Source of the DNA: a virus
Virus record (IMG/VR): IMGVR_UViG_3300033991_000109
Location: 1 to 32,019 of that record
DNA: 32,019 bases
Reading direction: 5' to 3' (one strand)
Shown: positions 6,356 through 12,048 of the stretch, piece by piece
Layout of the letters: every line of letters starts with the position of its first letter
How positions within the stretch are numbered: the first letter of the stretch is position 1
Translations under genes and position numbers: made by a program
Notes under the pieces: generated by a model
The model's input: only the letters and a program-made list of their open reading frames with translations
Database searches by the model: none
Told to the model about the DNA's origin: nothing

Positions 6356-6425
6356 AGGCATGCCAGTCTTGGGAATGTCAAAAAAATGTATTCCTGACTT
6401 TGGTTTGCTCAAGAGTCAGCACAGT

Positions 6426-6433
6426 ATTTATAT
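6426..6433 (+). promoter_or_regulatory. TATA box for 6490 gene
   Basis: ATTTATAT lies 57 bases before the next ATG. A start about 25 bases downstream would give a leader of roughly 35 nt that includes GGAGG. A short inverted repeat (CTGACT and AGTCAG) sits just upstream at about 6393-6420 and may end the previous transcript. Confidence 0.45.
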
Positions 6434-6489
6434 CGAGAATGCGATATCAAGATAGCACAATCAAAAAATTGTGTGTTGGAGGAAAGACT

Positions 6490-6759
6490 ATGTGTCCGAT
6501 AGAGTTAGGAGAGTTCGAGAAGGGCAAGGAGCCCGATGCTGTAAAGGGGTCGACCGTGAAGCCAGCTGTTGAGAAGTTTCTCGCAGAGAACAGCGACAAT
6601 GCCTACACCACAAGGGAGATATCAGAGGCAATCGATGCGAACAAGGCAACTGTGAACCACACTGTTCGCAAGCTTGTGGAAGAGGGGAAAGTCGAGAGAC
6701 GCTCTGTCAGCGGGCTCATCTACAACAGGTGGTGCGGCGGGGAACCCAGCGAAGAGTAG
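6490..6759 (+). CDS. winged-helix DNA-binding protein
   Basis: The ATG at 6490 has GGAGG eight bases upstream and its own TATA box. The frame stays open to 6352 with no signal there. The 89-residue product has a wHTH at about residues 25-80: VKPAVEKFLAENSD, TTREISEAIDANKATVNHTV, RKLVEEGKVERR, then a wing. Its coding sequence is visibly more GC-rich than its neighbours, so it may be a recent acquisition. It is the last protein gene before a 390-bp non-coding stretch. Confidence 0.65.
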   Translation: MCPIELGEFEKGKEPDAVKGSTVKPAVEKFLAENSDNAYTTREISEAIDANKATVNHTVRKLVEEGKVERRSVSGLIYNRWCGGEPSEE

Positions 6760-6770
6760 TCATACTCTTC
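6751..6770 (+). terminator. perfect hairpin at gene end
   Basis: GAAGAGTA (6751-6758) and TACTCTTC (6763-6770) form an 8-bp perfect stem with a 4-nt loop across the stop codon. No strong T run follows. It may insulate the wHTH transcript from the RNA region, or act as a processing site. Confidence 0.4.
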
Positions 6771-6780
6771 ACCACTGCGG

Positions 6781-6898
6781 GGGTAAGGGCTTCCAGATAG
6801 CGGGTTTGCAAGTGGCGCGAAAGTTTGCAGGTTTCACCTTTTGCGCACGAAAGAAAATCTGCAGAACAAGCAAACCTCCCTGGCTAAAGTCCTTACCC
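6781..6898 (+). ncRNA. structured RNA candidate upstream of tRNA
   Basis: In this protein-free stretch the ends pair over 12 bp (6781-6792 with 6887-6898, one G-U). Inside are a 4-bp stem (6793-6796 with 6880-6883), a 7-8 bp stem (6802-6809 with 6870-6878) and an 11-bp hairpin with one bulged G and one G-U pair (6812-6823 with 6838-6848). Such nested pairing over 118 nt is unlikely by chance. It does not match tRNA, SRP or RNase P RNA as I know them. The strand is assumed from the neighbours. Confidence 0.55.
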
Positions 6899-6909
6899 AT
6901 TTACTTATT

Positions 6910-6980
6910 AGCATGGTAGAGTAATGGTATCTCGTAGGCCTCATGAGCCTAAGAAACGTGGTTCGATTCCCGTCCATGCT
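6910..6980 (+). tRNA. tRNA with CAU anticodon (Met or Ile2)
   Basis: The 71-nt cloverleaf has a perfect 7-bp acceptor (6910-6916 with 6974-6980), TA at positions 8-9 and a three-pair D stem. The D loop contains GG, and a perfect 5-bp anticodon stem carries loop CTCATGA, so the anticodon is CAT. The T loop is TTCGATT, but its stem forms five pairs only if one T is bulged. CCA is not encoded. It could be elongator tRNA-Met or tRNA-Ile read after C34 modification. The irregular T stem suggests either a divergent viral tRNA or early decay. Confidence 0.75.
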
Positions 6981-7045
6981 ATCTGGCATTCGGTTGTTGG
7001 GAACGTGCGATGCAGGTCCACTTTCTAATAATCGGCCAAATGAGT

Positions 7046-7123
7046 TGAAGAGAGTAGTCTTCGGGTGAAATTTAGCTGGAGATAACACCCATCGAAAGCT
7101 AGATTTGAGGATTGCTCTCTTCA
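7046..7123 (+). ncRNA. structured RNA candidate with possible pseudoknot
   Basis: A 9-bp closing stem pairs 7046-7054 with 7115-7123. Inside, a 10-bp hairpin stem pairs 7068-7077 with 7097-7106 (one G-U). GGGTG (7063-7067), just 5' of it, can pair with CACCC (7086-7090) in its loop, an H-type pseudoknot arrangement. The element ends 9 bases before AGGAGGTG and 26 bases before the ATG at 7150, so it could be a 5'-UTR switch or a separate RNA. I know of no matching family. Confidence 0.5.
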
Positions 7124-7149
7124 GCAATTATCAGGAGGTGCAGCGATTG

Positions 7150-7302
7150 ATGCAAATAGACAGTAAGTCAGCTCCTTTACAGGTGGGAGACAAAATAGAG
7201 ATGATAGTTAAGTCAATCTCACTTGGAAAGAATGGCATTGTTTATGTTACATTAGAAAATGAACAACTCTTCAAGAATACTGCCACTGTGATGAAGAGGT
7301 GA
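7150..7302 (+). CDS. TRAM/OB-like small protein
   Basis: The ATG at 7150 follows AGGAGGTG. The 50-residue product reads PLQVGDKIEMIVKSISLGKN then GIVYVTLENEQ, resembling the first strands of TRAM or other OB-type RNA-binding domains (xxVGDxxEVxIxSIxxxGxGI). It is shorter than a normal TRAM domain (about 60 residues). RNA binding is inferred only. Confidence 0.55.
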   Translation: MQIDSKSAPLQVGDKIEMIVKSISLGKNGIVYVTLENEQLFKNTATVMKR

Positions 7303-7306
7303 GATT

Positions 7307-7420
7307 ATGGGTTGTTATACAGAATCTGGGTATATAGCTTGTAGCAGATGTAGCTCAAAGTATTCATGTCCACAGAGTGATTATATTGGTGGAGATAGTC
7401 CGAGAGACAGGGGATGGTGA
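7307..7420 (+). CDS. 37-residue Cys-rich protein
   Basis: The ATG at 7307 lies seven bases after GAGGTGAG, which covers the preceding stop. Cysteines at residues 3, 12, 15 and 21 could bind one zinc. It is part of a close-packed series of mini-genes. The function is unknown. Confidence 0.45.
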   Translation: MGCYTESGYIACSRCSSKYSCPQSDYIGGDSPRDRGW

Positions 7421-7422
7421 TT

Positions 7423-7581
7423 ATGACAGAAATGCCAGATAGAGTTGATGAGGATGTCCCTTCGAAGGAAGAACTAGTAGAACTTGAGTGCACAGAGTGT
7501 AATGGACAGGTCTTTGCTATAAGACCCTCCTATGTAGGTGTAATTAACTGTCCGTACTGTGGCTCATATATTGAGGGATGA
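7423..7581 (+). CDS. zinc-ribbon mini-protein
   Basis: The 52-residue product has an acidic N-terminus followed by CTEC and, 19 residues later, CPYCGS: a textbook minimal zinc ribbon. GGTGAT ends two bases before the start. The stop overlaps the next ATG (7578). Confidence 0.6.
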   Translation: MTEMPDRVDEDVPSKEELVELECTECNGQVFAIRPSYVGVINCPYCGSYIEG

Positions 7582-7811
7582 TAATGATGAAAAGCAAAAA
7601 ACAAATAGCGGAAGAATTTAGTCAAAAACCTGCTGCTCTCGTGTTTCCAGGTGTACCGAAGCAGATAGAAAAAGGGATTTGTCCGCTGTGCGGGGAAGAG
7701 ATAAACGTAAAGGACTTTAGAGATGAACTCTCAAAAAAGGAGTATGAAATCTCAGGTGTCTGTCAAAAGTGTCAAGATGCAATATGGGGTAATCCACAAG
7801 TGGCAAGCTAG
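7578..7811 (+). CDS. zinc-ribbon protein
   Basis: The product has about 77 residues. CPLCGEE near residue 35 and CQKC near residue 62 form a four-cysteine site, with a basic helical N-terminus ahead. The frame begins ATGATAATGATG. The GAGGG signal fits the third codon (7584) best, so the real start may be 7584 or 7587. The function is unknown. Confidence 0.6.
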   Translation: MIMMKSKKQIAEEFSQKPAALVFPGVPKQIEKGICPLCGEEINVKDFRDELSKKEYEISGVCQKCQDAIWGNPQVAS

Positions 7812-7820
7812 GTGATGTAT

Positions 7821-8000
7821 ATGGATGAGAGACAGAGAAAGGTTATGATAACACTAGGGAAGGAACTTTTGAATGACTTCAATAAGGAAGTAATGTCAGG
7901 AATCCCTGATGAGCTAAAGCTAAATGATGATGAACTTATCAAGTTAGCTCAGTGGATTGAGAATATCAAAAAAACAGTTGATGAATTAAACAGGTACTGA
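7821..8000 (+). CDS. hypothetical helical protein
   Basis: The ATG at 7821 is chosen because AGGTGAT precedes it by the same distance as at 5333 and 8197. GTG 7812 and ATG 7815 overlap that signal. The 59-residue product is all helical and acidic, with no cysteine. The structured RNA region begins right after its stop. Confidence 0.55.
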   Translation: MDERQRKVMITLGKELLNDFNKEVMSGIPDELKLNDDELIKLAQWIENIKKTVDELNRY

Positions 8001-8180
8001 CAGGGTAGTGGGGTGAAAGGGCATGCGGCTATCGTCGGTTAGAATATTCCTCCGAGTATCTACCTCCGGCTACGTGTCCCACCGCACCGAGAAAGGACGT
8101 TAACAATTATACCCCGTTGTTAACTGCCCTCGGAAAGGTAGGGAGTAGAAGTGCTAGCTGCACCTCCGCTCTCTACCTTC
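8001..8180 (+). ncRNA. multi-stem structured RNA candidate
   Basis: This gap between genes is packed with complementary segments: a 6-bp long-range stem (8008-8013 with 8077-8082), CCGAG/CTCGG (8087-8091 with 8129-8133) enclosing a perfect 8-bp hairpin (8099-8106 with 8117-8124), and an 11-bp stem (8135-8145 with 8169-8179) enclosing a 4-bp hairpin (8151-8154 with 8160-8163). No reading frame covers it. It ends seven bases before the GGTGAT of the next gene. No known family is recognised. Confidence 0.55.
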
Positions 8181-8196
8181 TAAAGTAGGTGATAAT

Positions 8197-8514
8197 ATGC
8201 AATATCTGGTTAGGTGCAAAGAATGTCATATCAAGTGGTACTACATGAATCATTCAGATAGGTTGATTAAGGAGATTGAGGGTGGAAACACCACCTGTAA
8301 AATATGCGGGGGAATGTTGGCAGTTGAAAACATTCCACAAGAAGACCTTATTTTAATAACACAGCAAATGTCAAAAAAACATACTATAATCACAAAACGC
8401 ATTCTAACACGGTTGTTGGACAGAACAACTTATAAGTGGCAACAAAGTGCTGACCCTAAAGACCCCGAGTTAGAACTAAAGGAGGAAAATGCACATGAAA
8501 ACGACACTAAGTGA
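8197..8514 (+). CDS. zinc-ribbon protein
   Basis: The start follows AGGTGAT. The 105-residue protein has CKECHIKWYYM at its N-terminus and CKICGG about 28 residues later, a zinc ribbon. A helical basic region and an acidic tail follow. It overlaps the DUF3310 gene by 26 bases. It lies directly downstream of the structured RNA at 8001-8180, which could form its leader. Confidence 0.65.
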   Translation: MQYLVRCKECHIKWYYMNHSDRLIKEIEGGNTTCKICGGMLAVENIPQEDLILITQQMSKKHTIITKRILTRLLDRTTYKWQQSADPKDPELELKEENAHENDTK

Positions 8515-8725
8515 TGATGTAAACCATCCTGACCATTATATGGTTGGTGGGATTGAGACAATTGACATCTTGAAGGCGAAAATGACAAAAGAGCAGTTTC
8601 TCGGTTTTCTCCGAGGGAATATAATAAAGTATCTCACTCGCATGGAAAATAAGGGAGATACAATTAAGGATTTAAAGAAAGCACAGTGGTACTTAGAGAG
8701 ATTAATCACAGAGATGGAAGGTTGA
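8489..8725 (+). CDS. DUF3310 family protein
   Basis: The 78-residue product matches the phage DUF3310 pattern: VNHPDHY, GGIETIDILKA, FLRGNIIKYLTRMENKG and DLKKAQWYLERLI. The family is widespread in tailed viruses, and some members are described as nucleotide-kinase-related. Its biochemical role is not settled. GGAGG lies four bases before the ATG at 8489, and ATG 8495 is the alternative start. Confidence 0.85.
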   Translation: MHMKTTLSDDVNHPDHYMVGGIETIDILKAKMTKEQFLGFLRGNIIKYLTRMENKGDTIKDLKKAQWYLERLITEMEG

Positions 8726-8738
8726 ATGAGGGACTTTC

Positions 8739-9011
8739 ATGAGTAAAAGAAAGAAGCCCCATACAAACAACTGGAGTATAGTTGGTTGTGTGTTAGTGTC
8801 CGCTGGAATTTTAGTTTCCTGGATAGCTACAACACAATACATGGGAACACCGGATGAGTGCGAAGAAACAGATGAATGGGGAACCATCGCTCATCCTGAT
8901 AAGTGTATAGCAGAAAAGAGCGCCATGAATTCCGCGGGACAAGCATTCGAACAATTATCTTTAGTGTTTGTATTGGCTGGAATTGGATTTATATTATTCG
9001 GGAAAAGGTGA
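8739..9011 (+). CDS. small membrane protein
   Basis: This 90-residue protein has a basic N-terminus and a hydrophobic segment at about residues 13-31. A Cys-containing acidic loop follows (residues 35-65, CEETDEWG and one more Cys), then a second hydrophobic segment at about residues 70-87. This predicts a two-pass membrane protein with an outside loop that might hold a disulfide. The function is unknown. Confidence 0.6.
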   Translation: MSKRKKPHTNNWSIVGCVLVSAGILVSWIATTQYMGTPDECEETDEWGTIAHPDKCIAEKSAMNSAGQAFEQLSLVFVLAGIGFILFGKR

Positions 9012-9015
9012 GAGG

Positions 9016-9237
9016 ATGACAGAAAACGTGAAAATGCGACTGTATATCTACGACTGTGAGTTCAAGGCTATCTTCAAGCAGCATACCTGGGAGGAGACAG
9101 AAGAGAGCTACGTGAAGCACCCTGGTGTGAAGTACTTCTTGAAGAAGAACAAAACCACTGAGGGAAAGTGGGCATTGTTCAAAGGAACGGAATTCAAAAG
9201 ACACCTCACAGACGCGGAAGCAGCGTTATTGGGATAG
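9016..9237 (+). CDS. hypothetical protein
   Basis: The ATG at 9016 follows GGTGAGAGG, and the frame is open to 8968 inside the upstream gene. The 73-residue product is basic with mixed alpha/beta composition and no cysteine cluster. It is not recognised. Confidence 0.6.
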   Translation: MTENVKMRLYIYDCEFKAIFKQHTWEETEESYVKHPGVKYFLKKNKTTEGKWALFKGTEFKRHLTDAEAALLG

Positions 9238-9291
9238 AACTGAAGATATGTAAAAAAATGTAAAAATGCTAACTCGATAGGGGCGAGAGGT

Positions 9292-9696
9292 ATGCCTATC
9301 CCTAGAAGATATCTGTATAAGTCAGGAAGACAGATTAGAGAGGAAAGACTTAGGAATGCTGCCCGAAAGGAAATGAAACAGCAGATTCAGGAGATTAGAA
9401 AACAGAAGAGACAACAGGGAGAACAAATTGAGCCGGGAACTTTGACAGAAGCATGTTTTCATTTTGATAGAAAATACAAGTTGTGTATGTTCTTAAGATG
9501 TAATCCTGGTCAATGCGATGGTATTTGCCCCAATTGGAAAACATTCGAAAAGAAGTTCGTTCGTAAATATGGTAGGAGCAAACACATCACTAGGGGATAT
9601 ATGGACTGGTATGATTTAGTAACAAACCATAAGTGGAAGAGCGCACTGATACCGGCATCAGATAATCGGAACATTTCGCAGAAGACATTCGGGTGA
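9292..9696 (+). CDS. basic protein with Cys cluster
   Basis: This protein has 134 residues. Residues 1-50 are a very basic helix rich in Arg, Lys and Gln. Residues 54-85 contain five cysteines (C-x11-C, then C-x4-C-x3-C), which suggest a metal site. The rest is aromatic and basic. It is a likely nucleic-acid binder. The start is preceded by GGCGAGAGG. Confidence 0.6.
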   Translation: MPIPRRYLYKSGRQIREERLRNAARKEMKQQIQEIRKQKRQQGEQIEPGTLTEACFHFDRKYKLCMFLRCNPGQCDGICPNWKTFEKKFVRKYGRSKHITRGYMDWYDLVTNHKWKSALIPASDNRNISQKTFG

Positions 9697-9700
9697 TGCA

Positions 9701-9940
9701 TTGCCTAAAGTTATGGTGTATCCAGATGGAGCTATAATAATGGATTATGGCGGTGTGGGAGTATATGATAGGATTGATATGTCACCGTGCAGGATGTTTG
9801 AAATCTCTATTCAAACGTATATTGGGATTCAGAAAAAGGCAATAAACATCTTCATGAGGCACAGCCAAACATTGATGTATGTTTCCAAGATAGAGGAAAG
9901 TAAAGGAATTAAGTTAGATGCCAATCACGTACTATATTAG
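9701..9940 (+). CDS. hypothetical protein (TTG start)
   Basis: A TTG at 9701 preceded by GGGTGAT is the only start that fits. The 79-residue product is predominantly beta at the N-terminus (VMVYPDGAIIMDYGG) and helical later. No known motif is seen. Confidence 0.55.
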   Translation: MPKVMVYPDGAIIMDYGGVGVYDRIDMSPCRMFEISIQTYIGIQKKAINIFMRHSQTLMYVSKIEESKGIKLDANHVLY

Positions 9941-9949
9941 GTGGTAGAG

Positions 9950-10075
9950 ATGACAGTTGCTGAGATAGGAAGAACTATAGTATGTCCACGATGTGGCAGA
10001 CAGTATCGGTCGTGGCTGCCATATAAGATTGAAAGAAAGTGTTTATCGTGCGGGGAACAGTGGATGGAGGAATAG
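9950..10075 (+). CDS. 41-residue zinc-ribbon protein
   Basis: CPRCGRQY and, about 15 residues later, CLSCGEQW form a minimal zinc ribbon. AGGTGG precedes the ATG at 9950. It is one of many such mini-proteins in this region. Confidence 0.6.
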   Translation: MTVAEIGRTIVCPRCGRQYRSWLPYKIERKCLSCGEQWMEE

Positions 10076-10076
10076 T

Positions 10077-10235
10077 ATGATCTACGGACCAAGAAGATGT
10101 GGAAATTGTACCCACTTTCCTGGAAATGCTGCAATATGTAAGTTAGATACAATGAAAACTCGGAAGAGAGTATACTTTAATGATTATTCTTGTGAGAATT
10201 ACAAGGAGGGGGATAATGGAAAGAATCCCAGATGA
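10077..10235 (+). CDS. 52-residue Cys-rich protein
   Basis: The ATG at 10077 follows GGAGGAATAG. CGNCTHFPG, a further Cys near residue 22 and a Cys near residue 42 resemble the four-cysteine sites of short phage proteins that start CxxCxxF. It overlaps the next gene by 20 bases. Confidence 0.55.
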   Translation: MIYGPRRCGNCTHFPGNAAICKLDTMKTRKRVYFNDYSCENYKEGDNGKNPR

Positions 10236-10479
10236 AGAAAGAGAAATTCTAGAGAATACTCTGCAAAAGATAAAGGATGTAATCACAGAGTTTCATCTTA
10301 TGATAAATCACCCCTGGTATAAACCCACAGTTTTACAGCTCAAAAATTTAATACAAAGAGTAAAGGACCTAGTACAACACCCATTAGATTGTAAAGGGTG
10401 TGAAAAAGATGATGGAACCTGTAGAGAGGACTGCATAAGACATCCGCTGATGAAGGATTGTTACATTCCAAAAAGGTAA
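10216..10479 (+). CDS. helical protein with C-terminal Cys motif
   Basis: The start follows GGAGGGGG. The 87-residue product has a helical N-terminus (1-55). Its C-terminal segment holds CKGC, C-x3-C and one further Cys within 25 residues, a likely metal site. The function is unknown. Confidence 0.6.
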   Translation: MERIPDEEREILENTLQKIKDVITEFHLMINHPWYKPTVLQLKNLIQRVKDLVQHPLDCKGCEKDDGTCREDCIRHPLMKDCYIPKR

Positions 10480-10509
10480 GTAGATAAAAGGAAAAGGAAA
10501 GGAGGCCAA

Positions 10510-10758
10510 ATGGATATGACAAGCAACGAGATGGAACCTCTAGAAAAGCTATGGGAAGAGTTCGATAAAGAGATGCAGTCATATGATGAGGAATGCAATA
10601 ATTGTGATTATTTACATCAGTGGTCGGAAGCAAGAGAGTTCTGGGGGGCTCCATGTCACGAGGATTTAGCTGAATGCACTCTTCCAGGAGATAAGTTACT
10701 TGAATGTCCAAGATTTGCACAGTGGTTAATTAGAAAGGGATACAAATACCAGATTTGA
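10510..10758 (+). CDS. acidic Cys-containing protein
   Basis: The 82-residue product is preceded by GGAGG. Its N-terminus is acidic and helical. It then has CNNC, CHEDLAEC and a Cys before PRFAQW, four to five potential metal ligands. It is not recognised. Confidence 0.6.
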   Translation: MDMTSNEMEPLEKLWEEFDKEMQSYDEECNNCDYLHQWSEAREFWGAPCHEDLAECTLPGDKLLECPRFAQWLIRKGYKYQI

Positions 10759-10810
10759 GTTGATAGCTGAACAATAGAGGTTTGGAACTCCTGAAAAAGG
10801 AGGGATAGTG

Positions 10811-11005
10811 ATGCACAAAAGAACAAAAGAAATTCGTAAATATACTGAAATACCACAGAAGGAAATCGAGGATGACCAGTGGTCTAAACCGTTCCATGTA
10901 GGACAAGTTGTTGAATTATTTGGTGTTTCTATGCGGGTGGCTAAAATAAAAAGATTCAAGAAACAAATCGTTTTCGAACCTGCAGATGAGAAGGTGAATA
11001 AATGA
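10811..11005 (+). CDS. small beta-barrel-like protein
   Basis: The ATG at 10811 is six bases after AAGGAGGG, and GTG 10808 is the neighbour alternative. The 64-residue product has a basic N-terminus and a segment FHVGQVVELFGVSMRVAKIK then QIVFEP that reads like an SH3- or KOW-like barrel. The stop overlaps the next start (ATGA at 11002-11005). Confidence 0.55.
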   Translation: MHKRTKEIRKYTEIPQKEIEDDQWSKPFHVGQVVELFGVSMRVAKIKRFKKQIVFEPADEKVNK

Positions 11006-11121
11006 ATACTCAGTGTCCTAAGTGTGGTAAGATAATGCACGAAAAACGTGACAATGATGGAGACCGCGATTGGGTTTGTGGCCGATGGTGTGATTGTGGG
11101 TATAAAGAAGGGGATGTCTAG
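11002..11121 (+). CDS. 39-residue zinc-ribbon protein
   Basis: CPKCGKIM, then CGRWCDCG about 18 residues later, form a single zinc site. It starts by ATGA overlap and ends overlapping the next ATG (11114). Confidence 0.55.
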   Translation: MNTQCPKCGKIMHEKRDNDGDRDWVCGRWCDCGYKEGDV

Positions 11122-11341
11122 GCGGAAAGCAGAGATGTCAAAGTTAGTACTAAAGCGCACAGCTTTAGTAAAACCAGAAGATATAGAAAAAGATTATCCT
11201 GATGGGAATAAGACTCAAAAGGCTGCCGTCGATTGGGATAAATGCAAAATCTGTGGAAAGCCTATCAACCCAGACATTGGGTACTGTGAAGTATGTGAAA
11301 TAAACAAGGAGGATTTAGATGCCGAGAAGAAAAGAGATTGA
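11114..11341 (+). CDS. zinc-ribbon protein
   Basis: The ATG at 11114 overlaps the preceding stop and follows AAGGGG. The 75-residue product has a basic N-terminal half, then CKICGKPINPDIGYCEVCE near the C-terminus. The CxxC-x10-CxxC spacing is that of a compact treble-clef or DksA-like finger. It overlaps the next gene by 23 bases. Confidence 0.6.
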   Translation: MSRRKAEMSKLVLKRTALVKPEDIEKDYPDGNKTQKAAVDWDKCKICGKPINPDIGYCEVCEINKEDLDAEKKRD

Positions 11342-11852
11342 AGAAGCATGGAAAATACATGACTCTAACCCAGATGAGTTTGAGTGCCAAAAAGACAAGG
11401 ATTTCAGCAGTATACATAGTCACTATAATAAGGCATGTAAGAGAAAGGTGTTAGCATATGCGCAAACACACCCCATCGTTAGACAAAAGATGGAACAGCA
11501 AAAGGTGCATAAGGAAAAATGCAGAAAGTGTGGGAAAAAACTCTCGAAAAGGAAAATGATTGAGATGGAAATTGCAGTTAAAGAGGGGGTAAAAGAGAAG
11601 ATAGAGAAAGTTCTTTGGTGTTCTAAGTGTATACATACCTATAACCGCAGTGAACAGCTCAAGGCAAAGAAACTTGCTAGAGATATTTTGAAAAGACAGC
11701 AGCTTATTGAGGAAGCAGTTAAGAACTGTAAAAACTTCGGCAATGGTAATTTTACAACTACAACGTGCATGCAGTGTAAATATTGGGACCCATGTTACAA
11801 TGTGACAAAACAAAAGGGAAAGGAGAAAGTAGATAATTCGAGTGTGGTATGA
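11319..11852 (+). CDS. basic multi-zinc protein
   Basis: The start follows AGGAGG. The 177-residue protein is strongly basic. Residues about 68-105 hold CRKCGKKL and CSKC, a zinc ribbon split by a helical insert. Residues about 136-160 hold further cysteines (CKNFGNG, CMQCKYWDPC). A helical segment joins the two sites. It is likely to bind nucleic acid, but no family is recognised. Confidence 0.65.
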   Translation: MPRRKEIEEAWKIHDSNPDEFECQKDKDFSSIHSHYNKACKRKVLAYAQTHPIVRQKMEQQKVHKEKCRKCGKKLSKRKMIEMEIAVKEGVKEKIEKVLWCSKCIHTYNRSEQLKAKKLARDILKRQQLIEEAVKNCKNFGNGNFTTTTCMQCKYWDPCYNVTKQKGKEKVDNSSVV

Positions 11853-12041
11853 ATGTTCTGTAAGATGTGTGGAACGCTTATGCGAAGAGGTATCTGCCCT
11901 CGTTGTAAATCAACAGAGGGAAAGGACCCACCGCCTCCTACCCGAAGAGATGGTCTTACAGATACAGAAATACGCAAGCAGGAACATATCCAAAAGCAGA
12001 GGAAGAAGCAGTCCATCTGGGTAGTGCCCAATGATGACTAA
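11853..12041 (+). CDS. zinc-ribbon protein
   Basis: This 62-residue protein has CKMCG near residue 3 and CPRCKS about 10 residues later. The close spacing resembles a rubredoxin-like or zinc-ribbon N-terminus. A proline-rich stretch and a basic helix follow. It is the last gene of the left-hand plus-strand block, and the convergent helicase gene ends eight bases away. Confidence 0.6.
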   Translation: MFCKMCGTLMRRGICPRCKSTEGKDPPPPTRRDGLTDTEIRKQEHIQKQRKKQSIWVVPNDD

Positions 12042-12048
12042 TGCAAAC

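Noticed and set aside
6781-6898. RNase P or SRP RNA
   Set aside because: Too short, and the conserved core sequences are not in the right places.
7046-7123. preQ1 riboswitch
   Set aside because: A pseudoknot near deazaguanine genes is tempting, but the element is larger, lacks the family's A-rich tail as I know it, and sits before an unrelated TRAM-like gene 17 kb from queD.
8001-8180. Group I or group II intron
   Set aside because: It lies between genes rather than inside one, is too short, and I see no typical core segments or homing endonuclease.
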